Shown: one piece after another, positions 1 through 7,863 of the stretch | How positions within the stretch are numbered: position 1 is the first letter of the stretch | Layout: each line of letters begins with the position of its first letter | Assembly: GCA_023392595.1 (NCBI GenBank) | Contig: JAEVYU010000067.1 | Coordinates: 17,182 to 81,181, forward strand | DNA length: 64,000 nucleotides | Direction: 5' to 3' | From: Bacillota bacterium | Lineage (GTDB): Bacteria > Bacillota > UBA4882 > UBA8346 | The notes under the pieces: generated by a model | Told to the model about the DNA's origin: nothing | Databases searched by the model: none | What the model saw: only the letters and a program-made list of their open reading frames with translations | Translations under genes and position numbers: made by a program

Positions 1-218
1 GCCCTATGGGAGCGCATATCAATACCTTCTCTGGCCATAACTTCAATCGCGTTTTGGGCCGCGGTTTCTCCGGATATCGCACCGGTTCCCGCCGAAACCA
101 CTCTAATTTTGGCAGCCTCTTCGGCCAAATCCTCGCTCAACATTTTCCGGAGCAAAGCCTCAGCCATACTACTTCTGCAAGTATTACCAGTACAAACAAA
201 TAAAACTTGCTTAATCAT
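1..218 (-). CDS. ywlE: Low-molecular-weight phosphatase, probable protein-arginine phosphatase, partial (3' end outside window)
   Basis: The frame opens at an ATG at 218 and runs off the left edge, so only about 72 N-terminal residues are visible. It begins with the low-molecular-weight tyrosine phosphatase P-loop C-T-G-N-T-C-R-S at about residues 9-16, the CX5R signature with nucleophilic Cys9 and phosphate-binding Arg15. In this family a Thr at the third P-loop position-region (C-T-G-N-T-C-R) is typical of YwlE-type protein-arginine phosphatases, while tyrosine phosphatases usually carry Ile or Leu there; assigning arginine specificity is therefore inference. It lies directly downstream of a Sua5/YwlC gene and a DUF3108 gene on the same strand, and ywlC and ywlE are also neighbours in Bacillus. 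A GGGAG ribosome site lies 12 bases upstream; a TTG one codon earlier is an alternative start. Confidence 0.8.
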   Translation of the reverse strand, partial: MIKQVLFVCTGNTCRSSMAEALLRKMLSEDLAEEAAKIRVVSAGTGAISGETAAQNAIEVMAREGIDMRSHR

Positions 219-316
219 CAATCAGAATCTCTCCCAAAAATTTTTTCTGGAATCCACATAAATTAAATTTAAAAGTTGACACTACTATAAAATGGGTCAA
301 GAAAAAGGACTAAAAA

Positions 317-514
317 ATGGTTTGGCCTTTAAAAAATGAATTTGGGGATCTCTACCTTTTAGAGTGCCCGGTTTGTCAAAATCGATTTCAATTTCAAGCC
401 CTCAATTTTCAGGGTCATACGGTTTGGAATTGCGCATCGTGCAATCATCAAACCGCGCTAAAATTAGTGCCGCTGTTATCCAAAAACACGGCCCCCCGCT
501 CAAAGTTCAATTGA
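317..514 (+). CDS. Small zinc-ribbon-like protein
   Basis: This 65-residue protein has two CxxC knuckles, CPVC at about residues 18-21 and CASC at about 39-42, separated by roughly 17 residues with an aromatic, beta-rich spacer. That is the layout of a small zinc ribbon. The basic C-terminus has no other domain. An AAAGGA ribosome site lies about 8 bases before the ATG. The 3' end overlaps the convergent DUF3108 gene by 8 bp. A shifted frame of similar length on the same strand has no motif and is a shadow. No function can be assigned; small ribbons of this type bind nucleic acid or partner proteins. Confidence 0.55.
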   Translation: MVWPLKNEFGDLYLLECPVCQNRFQFQALNFQGHTVWNCASCNHQTALKLVPLLSKNTAPRSKFN

Positions 515-1235
515 CCTTTGACAGTTTCATTTCCATGGAGCCGAATTTAGCGATTTTTTTAACATAAATCGGCAATCTATACTGATCTTCGGCGATTAGA
601 ACCGTGATGTCGTTTTCGTCATCGACAATTTGCAAGTGTTTTGCATAAGTGCCGCTTTCCATCTTCATCGGTTTTGAAATCAGTTTGATATCAAAATTAC
701 TTTCACTAACTTTTCCATTGCCGTAAAAATAAATTTTGCGAGGTTTATCCGTAATTTGATTCTGCCGCAAGTAAAATTGCAATGATAAACCATCCTGAAC
801 AAAGCCCGGAAGTTCTATTTCCGAGGTTTTGGTTTCACCATTTTTGGTTAAAACCCGAGTAGCCTTTTTACTACCATAGTCAAAATGGATTTCTTCCAAT
901 TGATTTTTCGAACGATCTTTTGTCTCCAGCCGAATCCAATAAGGATGAAATTCTTCGGCGTCCATAACCAAGTCTTCAATTTGCGAATACTCGTAAAGCC
1001 CCTTCACAATGCCTACTGTCGTCATTTCGGCATGAACACGATATACTTCCCGGCCATTCAAAGTATTTTTGGAGACAACTTTGATAATTTCGTTGGCGCC
1101 ATAAATAGCCGTTTTGGCATACAATTTATATTCCAATACCTCACCAATCTTAAATGGAGCATTCTCTGCATATCCGAAGCTTCCAAAACAAACCATAAGG
1201 GCTAAACAACAGCAAGGAAATAATTTACGTAGCAT
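507..1235 (-). CDS. Exported DUF3108 domain protein
   Basis: The protein has about 242 residues with a signal peptide: basic start, a hydrophobic Cys-rich core and an FGYAEN cleavage region near residue 24. The mature part (APFKIGEVLEYKLY onward) is a DUF3108-type beta-rich domain with the typical G-E-x-L-x-Y opening and alternating strands; the family is exported, but its function is unknown. The 5' end overlaps the 3' end of the Sua5 gene by about 10 bp, so the two are probably co-transcribed. AGGAGG lies 11 bases before the ATG at 1235. A TTG two codons upstream (1241) is 5 bases from the same AGGAGG and could be used instead. An export role in the envelope is inferred from the signal peptide alone. 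Confidence 0.75.
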   Translation of the reverse strand: MLRKLFPCCCLALMVCFGSFGYAENAPFKIGEVLEYKLYAKTAIYGANEIIKVVSKNTLNGREVYRVHAEMTTVGIVKGLYEYSQIEDLVMDAEEFHPYWIRLETKDRSKNQLEEIHFDYGSKKATRVLTKNGETKTSEIELPGFVQDGLSLQFYLRQNQITDKPRKIYFYGNGKVSESNFDIKLISKPMKMESGTYAKHLQIVDDENDITVLIAEDQYRLPIYVKKIAKFGSMEMKLSKVN

Positions 1236-2259
1236 GAACAATATGACCTCCTGCGGCTTTTCGAAGCCGGTTTAAAATTGCCATTCCAATACCCTCTGGC
1301 GGAATTCCCTCAATATATATTTGTTCGACTGCCAAGGTATCGCAAAAACGCAATAGATCATAGATCCGTCTCGCTATCATCACTGGTTCATCGACGGGTC
1401 CCATATCTAAAACCCATTCATTGGCATATCGGGTAATATTTTCGGTGGTACTAAGGACAGCTGCTTTCAGTTGAGGAGGATTTAAAGCCAATAAACGGTT
1501 AATCTCCCGGACAACCCGGTCATTGTCCCCTTCGATTAATATTGCCGGTGCTTTCGGAGCATAATGACGATACTTCATTCCCGGTGCTTGAGGGCGGTCT
1601 ACTTCACCCGGTTTTGCTACATCGACCTTTTCATGTAAAACCCCTTCCAACATTTCAAGGGTCACCGAACCCGGCCGTAAAATAATCGGAGTTTGAGCCT
1701 GAAGGGAAAGCACAGTAGATTCAACTCCTTCGCTGCATGAACCGGCGTCAATGATGAAATCGATTTTGGTATCTAAATCTTCGATTACATGAGAACCCCG
1801 GGTAGGGCTGGGACGCCCCGAAAGATTGGCGCTTGGCGCTGCTACGGCAATATTCGTCCGGCGAAGCAATTCCCTGGCTACCGGATGGGAAGGCATCCGC
1901 ACCGCCACCGTATCCAAACCCGCCGTAACAATTGGAGATACATGAGACTGCTTAGGAAAAATCAAAGTAAGTGGCCCCGGCCAAAAAGATTTGATCAAAC
2001 GCTCAGCTTTTGGAGAAATCTCCCTTACCAATTCTTCAAGTTGCTCCTGACGCCAGATATGCAAAATCAATGGATTATCCGCCGGTCTGCCTTTAACTGC
2101 AAACACTTTTAACAGCGCACTCTCATTGGTATATACCGCACCCAACCCATACACGGTTTCAGTGGGAAAAGCCACCAGTCCTCCCGCTTTCAGCGAACCG
2201 GCGGCAGGCTCTAACAGCTCGTATTGCTGGTTTTCAATATGAATAATCGTTGTTTTCAA
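1225..2259 (-). CDS. ywlC: L-threonylcarbamoyladenylate synthase (Sua5/YwlC type)
   Basis: This enzyme makes L-threonylcarbamoyl-AMP from threonine, bicarbonate and ATP for the t6A37 modification of ANN-decoding tRNAs, in the cytoplasm. The N-terminal YrdC/Sua5 domain (about residues 10-200) shows AGGLVAFPTETVYGLG, the K-G-R-P-x-x-N-P-L motif and the SANLSGRPSPT loop. The C-terminal Sua5 domain (about 215-340) is present, so this is the long Sua5 form rather than the short TsaC form. A TTG at 2259 follows a GAGG with 6-base spacing and is preferred; the frame stays open to a TTG at 2271, which has no good ribosome site. The gene overlaps the DUF3108 gene downstream, and the YwlE-like gene follows, as in the Bacillus ywl region. 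Confidence 0.92.
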   Translation of the reverse strand: MKTTIIHIENQQYELLEPAAGSLKAGGLVAFPTETVYGLGAVYTNESALLKVFAVKGRPADNPLILHIWRQEQLEELVREISPKAERLIKSFWPGPLTLIFPKQSHVSPIVTAGLDTVAVRMPSHPVARELLRRTNIAVAAPSANLSGRPSPTRGSHVIEDLDTKIDFIIDAGSCSEGVESTVLSLQAQTPIILRPGSVTLEMLEGVLHEKVDVAKPGEVDRPQAPGMKYRHYAPKAPAILIEGDNDRVVREINRLLALNPPQLKAAVLSTTENITRYANEWVLDMGPVDEPVMIARRIYDLLRFCDTLAVEQIYIEGIPPEGIGMAILNRLRKAAGGHIVHAT

Positions 2260-2271
2260 AACAGGCCTCAA

Positions 2272-2721
2272 AAAAACGTTTTTGTTTAAGAATTTGCTAC
2301 ATATAATTTTGCATCATAGCTTCATAATCCTGCAAGGTTACGATTATTTTATCGAAAAACTCAATTTTTATGATTATACCGCAGGGATTTTACCCATCTT
2401 CTCTCTGCTCACCGGTCCAAAAAAGACCATCATTGTTACAAAAATGTTACATCACAATAAACTCAGTAAACCCGCAGCAATCCAATAATAATATAGGCTA
2501 TTTTGACGCGTTTCGCTTTTAAGCGAAAATTTGCAGTTCAAACAGGATATTTACAGTAATTTGCAATTTACAGAGAATGGGTTTTGGGTGTATTCTTTTA
2601 AAAAAGAGTAATAAGGGGGAATTTTTATTTTAGTACCTACAGGATAGGGGCGGCCTCGATTGCTTAGCATTGATATTGCGCCAAAGAGCGCTTGCGCCAA
2701 AAGCGCATGGGAGATGACATA
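2272..2721. other. Intergenic region between Sua5 and GNAT genes
   Basis: About 450 bp without a convincing gene. A short AT-rich open frame near 2282-2488 has no ribosome site or recognisable motif. A perfect hairpin with arms TTTCGCTT and AAGCGAAA (2511-2528) is visible. A GCGCCAAA(A)GCGC-like repeat lies just before the GNAT gene. No clear promoter was identified for either divergent gene. Confidence 0.5.
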
Positions 2722-3528
2722 ATGCGTAGGCTAGCCCCAGATAAGTTTGAAACAATCAATTTTCCGGTAGAGGATCTGCCTGAAAATTGTTCAACTAATT
2801 TTTTATTGCGCCGTAATACCAGTACCATTACGGTTGATAATCCGTTAAACCCCAAACTTTTAGTTGTCACATATCCTTCTCTTTTTCCATCGATGAATTT
2901 CTTTTATGGAAAAGCCGACCGGATTTCATTCATCCAGCGAATTTTGAGAGAACTGAATCACCAACCCACCGATTTGGTAATACCCGATTCCATGTTGCCC
3001 ATCATAGGCAATTATTGGCCCATCCGGTTTTCAATACCGGTACTTTTCTTAGCGGCCCCAAAAAAAGACTGGCGCCCAACATTTACAAACGACCCCAGAG
3101 TACGACTGCTCAATCCCCTGGATGCCCCAAAGTTAGGTGAAGCTTTTTACAATGACCCCTGGTTATGGGAATTCTTTTTCTCCCCGGAACGTTTATTAAC
3201 CCAAGGACAAGCCGTAGCTGCATTTATTGATGGTGAAATTGCCTGTGTTGCAACGACACTCGCTTTCACGGAAAATTATTGCGAGTTAGGGGTAGCCACC
3301 CGTCCGGAGTACCGGGGGAGGGGTTTGGGGCTTCATTGTTGCCAGGCTCTAAGCCGTTTGCAATATGAAAAATTCGGACGAATACCCTGCTGGCGCACGG
3401 ACTTCGAAAATTACGCCTCGCGTAAAATTGCAAATCAACTGGGCCTCTACGAGCTTAAATCCGACGAAAATTATATTTTCTTGTCCAATTATCAGCATGT
3501 CGGGGCTTATGCAACCGTTGCGCCGTGA
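2722..3528 (+). CDS. GNAT family N-acetyltransferase
   Basis: This is a protein of about 268 residues whose C-terminal half is a GNAT fold. The acetyl-CoA pyrophosphate-binding loop is visible as R-P-E-Y-R-G-R-G-L-G, followed by an alpha helix and an N-x-A-S-R-K segment typical of GNAT strands and helices 4-5. The N-terminal half (a SLFPSMNFFYGKAD region and a PDSMLPIIG region) resembles the non-catalytic N domain of GNAT_acetyltr_2-like two-domain enzymes. I chose the ATG at 2722 because GGGAG lies 8 bases upstream; the frame is open to a TTG at 2692. The substrate is unknown. It stands alone, divergent from Sua5 and convergent with the SLT gene. Confidence 0.8.
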   Translation: MRRLAPDKFETINFPVEDLPENCSTNFLLRRNTSTITVDNPLNPKLLVVTYPSLFPSMNFFYGKADRISFIQRILRELNHQPTDLVIPDSMLPIIGNYWPIRFSIPVLFLAAPKKDWRPTFTNDPRVRLLNPLDAPKLGEAFYNDPWLWEFFFSPERLLTQGQAVAAFIDGEIACVATTLAFTENYCELGVATRPEYRGRGLGLHCCQALSRLQYEKFGRIPCWRTDFENYASRKIANQLGLYELKSDENYIFLSNYQHVGAYATVAP

Positions 3529-3590
3529 GATCACACAGTAACCGATATGGGAAATAAAAGCTTTTTGAAACAGGATAATAAAATTCTTTC

Positions 3591-3633
3591 TCTGAGCCTC
3601 TGTAGCCTGAACCTTTTGCCACAGAGACTCAGA
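3591..3633. repeat. Imperfect inverted repeat of the CTCTGTGCCTCTGAG-type dispersed repeat
   Basis: The arms at 3591-3606 and 3618-3633 pair at 14 of 16 positions with an 11-base loop. The CAGAGACTCAGAGGCACAGAGA-like sequence is low-complexity and lies between the convergent GNAT and SLT genes. It may act as a bidirectional terminator, but there is no clear U-tract. Confidence 0.4.
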
Positions 3634-3760
3634 GGCACAGAGAAACCATTCTGATTTCATTTCTAATTCTGCTATCTTGAGATAATCTGTTCTACCGTTG
3701 TCGCTGTGGCTAAATCAATAAACCCTCGAGACACCGGATTAAAACTATGCCTTTTCCTCC

Positions 3761-4750
3761 TTACGAAAACTTCCGGTAATTGTCCCAAAACCGGATATCG
3801 CGCATATCGTACCCTTGATTATCGATCACATCATAAAGGCCGGTCCGGGAAGCCTCATGAACCGGGGTCCGGTAACGCCAAACATTGGCGGCCCCGGAAT
3901 TATAGCCGGAGTAAGCAGCCCGGGCCAGGTTTTGATTGGCATCACCCGGTCCCTTCAAGCCCTCATCATTTTTCATTGCGGCATCATACGAATGTTTTAA
4001 TATTTGCAGACCTGCCCGAATGTTATATTTCCAATCCGTTTTCAACAAATTTAAATCATAGCGGTCGCCCCAGGCTTTATCGTTCACCTGCATAACGCCC
4101 CAATCGGTCGAATCGGCGTTACCATGGCCAAGCGGTCCGCCGTCTTTGTGAAACTGAGTCATTTCACTCTCCGTCACGGCAGTGGCAAGTCCCAGTTGTC
4201 CAGGAAGGCCGATTGCCCTGCATTCTTTGACAATAAACTCAGCCACTTGTTGCCTGGTGGGATTGATTCCGGGAAAACTTGCTTCCCGGGTATCGGAGAT
4301 TTTCCCCACAGGCTTTAATGTACCGCTCGGTAACCCCTTTAAGGCATCAAGGTTAAAATCAGATAACCCTTTGGGGGACATCTGCATGGCCTTTTCAAAA
4401 TTCGCCATGGCGATTTTATACTTGGCTATCATTTGGGCATTGGTAAAATCGGTTAAGGGATCGCTTTCTTCCCTTTGGCCCAGCAAGACACTAGCCTGAA
4501 GCAACTGATTTAAAGACGAGACATTTTTCCCTTTTAAACTCCCGATCATCGCTGTAAGAGATTCAAGGTCAAGGGATGAATCACGTTGCTTGGTGTTACC
4601 GGATAAACTTTGCACCAAGTCACTCAGTATCTTTTGAAACTGGGGGTCGATATTGGCATTACCGTCGATGGCATTGGTGTTGGAATCGGTTTCGGAAACT
4701 TTGATTGGAATAAACCCCGGTGAATCGTCATTTACTTTGAACGAACCCAT
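3761..4750 (-). CDS. Lytic transglycosylase-like protein (SLT domain)
   Basis: This 329-residue protein carries a C-terminal SLT/lysozyme-like domain (about residues 165-325). It shows the catalytic Glu in A-V-T-E-S (about Glu194), the W-G-V-M-Q-V motif (about 217-222), the N-I-R-A-G helix and an A-x-x-Y-N-S-G segment. Such domains cleave the MurNAc-GlcNAc bond of peptidoglycan. The first 150 residues are low in recognisable structure, with no signal peptide and an ESDPLTDFTNAQM region. This resembles SLT proteins exported by non-Sec routes, such as flagellar or phage-type enzymes. The AAGGAG ribosome site before the ATG is strong. It is monocistronic, so a role in wall turnover is inferred from the domain only. 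Confidence 0.8.
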   Translation of the reverse strand: MGSFKVNDDSPGFIPIKVSETDSNTNAIDGNANIDPQFQKILSDLVQSLSGNTKQRDSSLDLESLTAMIGSLKGKNVSSLNQLLQASVLLGQREESDPLTDFTNAQMIAKYKIAMANFEKAMQMSPKGLSDFNLDALKGLPSGTLKPVGKISDTREASFPGINPTRQQVAEFIVKECRAIGLPGQLGLATAVTESEMTQFHKDGGPLGHGNADSTDWGVMQVNDKAWGDRYDLNLLKTDWKYNIRAGLQILKHSYDAAMKNDEGLKGPGDANQNLARAAYSGYNSGAANVWRYRTPVHEASRTGLYDVIDNQGYDMRDIRFWDNYRKFS

Positions 4751-4876
4751 GGCAGCTCCTTTTCAACTTTCATCGGTTTGATCTTTGGTAGTCGTGCATC
4801 CAAATTTATGAATTATTTCTTTCATTATCGGAAAAAACCTGCAAGCTGATTAGGGTGAAGAAACTTCTTTCATCAT

Positions 4877-5617
4877 TTAATACCGTTCAAAGCGGCGTTC
4901 CAACAATTTACAACTTCCAAAAAAGCCGGAAACAATCACAACCAGAGGAATTATCATCGTAGTTATCGCCTTTAACCACTCCATTTGATAAACAGGTGCA
5001 ATACTTACATTGCCCGGTCCCGTTATGAATACATTCCAAGAACCCGTACGGATAAATAGCTCTGCCATAAAACAGACCAACAAAACACAAATAACCCCGG
5101 CAAACAATGTTGTAGAGGCCTGGACCCTACTCCGGGTAAAACTGAAACTTTTCGCCAAAATATAGGAGAACATCCAAATAATCATCAAGGTTGCCATGCC
5201 GGTTATAAACTGTATCCAGGAGCTCAAACCTTTAAATAGTACAATATGGGACATTCCAAATCGGCCGAGAGCTATCCATAATAGTTTTGTTAAAAAGAAT
5301 CCGGACAGATTGACGGCAAGGGCTAAAATAATCTTGCCCAGCAATATTTTCCACGGTTTGACCGGTAAAGAAAGCTCAAGAAGTGAGCTGGAACATCGTA
5401 ACCAACTGATGGGAACCGAAAGTGAAACCAGAAAGGTGTAACCAAAGAAAAAAAGGCTGTAAACTGCTGCAAGGCCATCGACGATGCTGGAATAAGGGCT
5501 TAGATGGTTTGGGAAACCCACTGTAAATAGTAAGGTTGCAATACAACTGATGTATAACCAGCCATACTTATGGAATAAATTACGAAAATCCCATTTTAAA
5601 AGCTTAAGCATTTTCAA
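4877..5617 (-). CDS. ABC-2 type transporter permease
   Basis: This 246-residue protein is almost entirely membrane: about six hydrophobic helices with short loops and a basic N-terminus and C-terminus (the last residues are LLERRFERY). It is the third gene of the GntR-ATPase-permease operon and overlaps the ATPase gene by 14 bp. The size and topology fit ABC-2/YtrC-type permeases of small efflux or envelope-stress ABC systems. The transported substrate is unknown. The C-terminal tail follows the last membrane helix directly. Confidence 0.75.
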   Translation of the reverse strand: MKMLKLLKWDFRNLFHKYGWLYISCIATLLFTVGFPNHLSPYSSIVDGLAAVYSLFFFGYTFLVSLSVPISWLRCSSSLLELSLPVKPWKILLGKIILALAVNLSGFFLTKLLWIALGRFGMSHIVLFKGLSSWIQFITGMATLMIIWMFSYILAKSFSFTRSRVQASTTLFAGVICVLLVCFMAELFIRTGSWNVFITGPGNVSIAPVYQMEWLKAITTMIIPLVVIVSGFFGSCKLLERRFERY

Positions 5618-6305
5618 AAACCTCCAAATAACATTGTTCTATGGACTGTCCCCGTTCTTCGCGAATACTATCGGCGCTCTTGTTATAAATGAGCCTGCCC
5701 TCATTGAGAAATAATACTTCATCAAGCAATGCTTCTACATCCTTGACCAAGTGGGTTGAGATTAGAATCGTGCTTTGCCCGTCCACTTTAGAAAAGATCG
5801 TTTTAATGATCCTATCCCGCGCTAAAGGATCGATGCCGTCGAGAGGTTCATCCAGCAAATACAATTGCGTATTTCGGGAGAATGTCAACATAATCAGCAC
5901 CCGCTCTTTGCTTCCCTTGGACAAATCTTTCACTTTGGCTGTCATGTCGATATCTAAAAATGTACAAAGCTCTCGGGCGCGTTGGATATTAAAATCACTA
6001 TACATGTCGTGATAATACTCAATGGCGTCGCTAACTTTCATCCATGGAAACAACAGATTCCCATCCGGCATATACGATATGTAACCCTTGGTGGCAACAC
6101 TTGCCGGCTTGTTGCAGATCCGGATTTCCCCACTATCCGGATGATAGATATTCATCAACGTTTTAAGTAAAGTGGTTTTACCAGCTCCGTTGGGTCCCAA
6201 AAGACCCACAACCTTTCCAGCGCCGAGCTGAAAATCTATCCCGTTCAGCACTGGTTTTTTGCCGATTTTCTTGGTCAACCTTTTAACTTCTATCATTGGA
6301 TTCAT
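5604..6305 (-). CDS. ABC transporter ATP-binding protein (YtrB-like)
   Basis: This 233-residue ATPase has Walker A GPNGAGKT (about residues 37-44), the signature region D-L-S-K-G-S-K-E-R (LSKGS in place of the more usual LSGGQ), Walker B Y-L-L-D-E-P-L-D-G-I-D, and a switch His in S-T-H-L-V-K-D-V-E. The modified signature is common in YtrB/YxlF-type ATPases paired with ABC-2 permeases. It overlaps the GntR gene upstream by 4 bp and the permease gene downstream by 14 bp, so the three are translationally coupled. Confidence 0.88.
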   Translation of the reverse strand: MNPMIEVKRLTKKIGKKPVLNGIDFQLGAGKVVGLLGPNGAGKTTLLKTLMNIYHPDSGEIRICNKPASVATKGYISYMPDGNLLFPWMKVSDAIEYYHDMYSDFNIQRARELCTFLDIDMTAKVKDLSKGSKERVLIMLTFSRNTQLYLLDEPLDGIDPLARDRIIKTIFSKVDGQSTILISTHLVKDVEALLDEVLFLNEGRLIYNKSADSIREERGQSIEQCYLEVFENA

Positions 6306-6658
6306 GGTTCCAACACCTTTCTAATACTTTCCAAAATTTTACCCTTTTGATAACCAATACTCTCCATACCGGTAATAAAACGCTGAATCAATTCCTCCGA
6401 CATCTCCTGCTTTAGTGCTTGAATTATTTTTTCATCCTCCGTGACAAAGCTTCCCACGCCCCGTTGGGTATCAATAATCCCCAAACGTTCCAACTCAGAG
6501 CATGCCCGTTGCATGGTATTCAGATTGACTCCGAATCTTTCCGCCAAAGTTCTCACGGAATCCACTCTTCCACCTGGCGTTAATATACCTGTGACGATAT
6601 CCCGTTTGATAAGGTCCATAATTTGGATATAGATCGGGGCCGTCGTGTTAAAATTCAA
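6302..6658 (-). CDS. GntR family transcriptional regulator, YtrA subfamily
   Basis: This small regulator of about 118 residues has an N-terminal winged helix (TLAERFGVNLNTMQRACSEL is the recognition region) ending in R-G-V-G-S-F-V, followed by a short helical tail of about 40 residues. The short tail is diagnostic of the YtrA subfamily, which usually represses its own ABC transporter operon. The TTG start at 6658 is chosen because GGAGG sits 7 bases upstream and the family begins here; the frame continues upstream through the promoter region and should not be used. A perfect palindrome lies immediately upstream. Confidence 0.88.
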   Translation of the reverse strand: MNFNTTAPIYIQIMDLIKRDIVTGILTPGGRVDSVRTLAERFGVNLNTMQRACSELERLGIIDTQRGVGSFVTEDEKIIQALKQEMSEELIQRFITGMESIGYQKGKILESIRKVLEP

Positions 6659-6674
6659 GATTTCACCTCCTGTT

Positions 6675-6708
6675 GTATTAGTGTTATATGTAAATAATAC
6701 ACTAATAC
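6675..6708 (-). promoter_or_regulatory. Probable GntR operator: perfect inverted repeat over the promoter
   Basis: Arms GTATTAGTGT (6675-6684) and ACACTAATAC (6699-6708) are perfectly inverted around a 14-base AT-rich spacer. The site lies just upstream of the ribosome site of the YtrA-type gene and covers its likely -10, so autorepression is the simplest reading. Confidence 0.7.
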
Positions 6709-6721
6709 TCAAAAAAATCAA
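6694..6721 (-). promoter_or_regulatory. Candidate sigma-A promoter of the GntR-ABC operon
   Basis: Read on the minus strand, TTGATT (6716-6721) and TATTAT (6694-6699) are separated by 16 bases. The -10 overlaps the distal arm of the palindrome. Confidence 0.45.
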
Positions 6722-6840
6722 GCCGAAAATATCGCCCAACTTTCCCTTAAAGCTATTCGAACAGTTCCAGCGATAACTTTTCATTATGAATTAATTTAAA
6801 TGTAGAGTTGAGTTGCAACAAAATAAATTCCAAAAATCAA

Positions 6841-6861
6841 ATATATGAGTTGAAATAAATG
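6841..6861 (+). repeat. Dispersed short repeat, ATATGAGTTGAAATAAAT type, copy 1
   Basis: The core GAGTTGAAATAAAT recurs at 19551-19571, with variants at about 20838-20859 and (inverted) 21107-21128. Here it lies in non-coding sequence upstream of the GntR operon. Confidence 0.5.
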
Positions 6862-6906
6862 ATTTAAGGTTACCCTTCCACTTGAATACAAATAGCGGAC
6901 GTTTTT

Positions 6907-6930
6907 TTTCAGGTGTTTTCACACCTGAAA
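6907..6930. repeat. Perfect hairpin in intergenic DNA
   Basis: Arms TTTCAGGTGT and ACACCTGAAA enclose a TTTC loop. The T-run lies before the stem on the plus strand, so it is not a standard terminator in either direction. It could be an operator or an RNA stem. Confidence 0.5.
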
Positions 6931-6944
6931 CCTGCTGAAGCATA

Positions 6945-6980
6945 ATAAAAACCCGGCGCTTATCTCCGCCGGGTTTTTAT
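6945..6980 (-). terminator. Rho-independent terminator of the sugar ABC/isomerase operon
   Basis: A GC-rich stem, ACCCGGCG paired with CGCCGGGT, is flanked by A5 and T5. This gives a strong terminator about 20 bp after the isomerase stop codon and is potentially bidirectional. Confidence 0.85.
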
Positions 6981-7001
6981 GGTACTCCATTCCCAAACAC
7001 C

Positions 7002-7829
7002 CTATTGGTTCAGAGTCGACTCCAAAAGGGATTTAAAACAAGCAAACCCTTGTTTTGCTGCAGTAAGCGGGTCTGGTTTGGGCAAACATTCAATCCCCAA
7101 GACTCCCTGATATTTGATGTCATTTAAAACTTTGACAATTTGTTCAAAGTCCAGATGGCCCAGACCCGGCGCCCAACGGTTACTGTCGGCCACATGCACG
7201 TGGACCAGGTAAGGGGCAAATTCACGCAAGGTGTCTTCGATGGATGCTTCTTCAATATTCATATGAAAGGTATCCAGATGCAGACCCAAACGGGGTGAAG
7301 CCATTTCTTTGATAAAAGCGACGGTCTCCTGGGCGGTATTTAAAAAATTGGTTTCATACCGGTTGATTGCTTCCAGGGTAAGATCCGTTTGATATTTTTC
7401 CGCGAATGTAAGGCATTCCTTAAAACAGGCGCGGACATGGTCGAGGGCGGCGGCTTTATCCTCCGCGTTTTCAGGCATTCTCCCCTTAATGGTGCCGATA
7501 ATGACTTTAGCGCGCCATTCTCCGGCCAGTACGATGTGATCTTTAATTCGTTGGACGGCCCGTTCACGGATGGAGGCATCCGGATTTGAAAAGCTTAAAC
7601 CTTCATCCACATAGGCCTGGCCCGTGCCGATGGTTGACACTCGCATATTGTTCCGGCGCAAGGCCTCAAAAATTCCGGAACGGTTGATGGTATTGGGATC
7701 TTGAATGTGCAATTCCGCCGCTTTAAATCCTAGGGAAGCGGCAATTGGGATCTGTTGGGCATAATCACCGCTTAAGAGGATAGGCGCAAATTTGGAACCA
7801 TTGGCCGAAATGGTAATACTTGTCTCCAT
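7002..7829 (-). CDS. Sugar phosphate isomerase/epimerase-like TIM barrel
   Basis: The protein has about 275 residues and an AP-endonuclease-2/xylose-isomerase-like TIM barrel: LGFKAAELHI near the start, T-L-E-A-I-N-R-Y (metal-binding Glu), G-L-H-L-D-T-F-H-M (His/Asp metal ligands), V-H-V-A-D-S-N-R and G-I-E-C-L. These match the metal-site layout of sugar epimerases and isomerases of the IolE/IolI/hydroxypyruvate-isomerase superfamily. The ATG at 7829 has AAGGAG 6 bases upstream; a GTG at 7859 is possible but weaker. It is the last gene of the transporter operon, so it probably acts on the imported sugar. The exact reaction cannot be read from sequence. Confidence 0.85.
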   Translation of the reverse strand: METSITISANGSKFAPILLSGDYAQQIPIAASLGFKAAELHIQDPNTINRSGIFEALRRNNMRVSTIGTGQAYVDEGLSFSNPDASIRERAVQRIKDHIVLAGEWRAKVIIGTIKGRMPENAEDKAAALDHVRACFKECLTFAEKYQTDLTLEAINRYETNFLNTAQETVAFIKEMASPRLGLHLDTFHMNIEEASIEDTLREFAPYLVHVHVADSNRWAPGLGHLDFEQIVKVLNDIKYQGVLGIECLPKPDPLTAAKQGFACFKSLLESTLNQ

Positions 7830-7863
7830 GGCAAACTCCTTTTCCGTATGTTGATTCACGTTC

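Noticed and set aside
3349..3660. Minus-strand frame at the 3' end of the GNAT gene
   Set aside because: It is mostly antisense to the GNAT gene and has no motif.
6907..6930. Hairpin read as a terminator
   Set aside because: The T-run is on the wrong side for both strands; a better terminator lies 15 bp further on.
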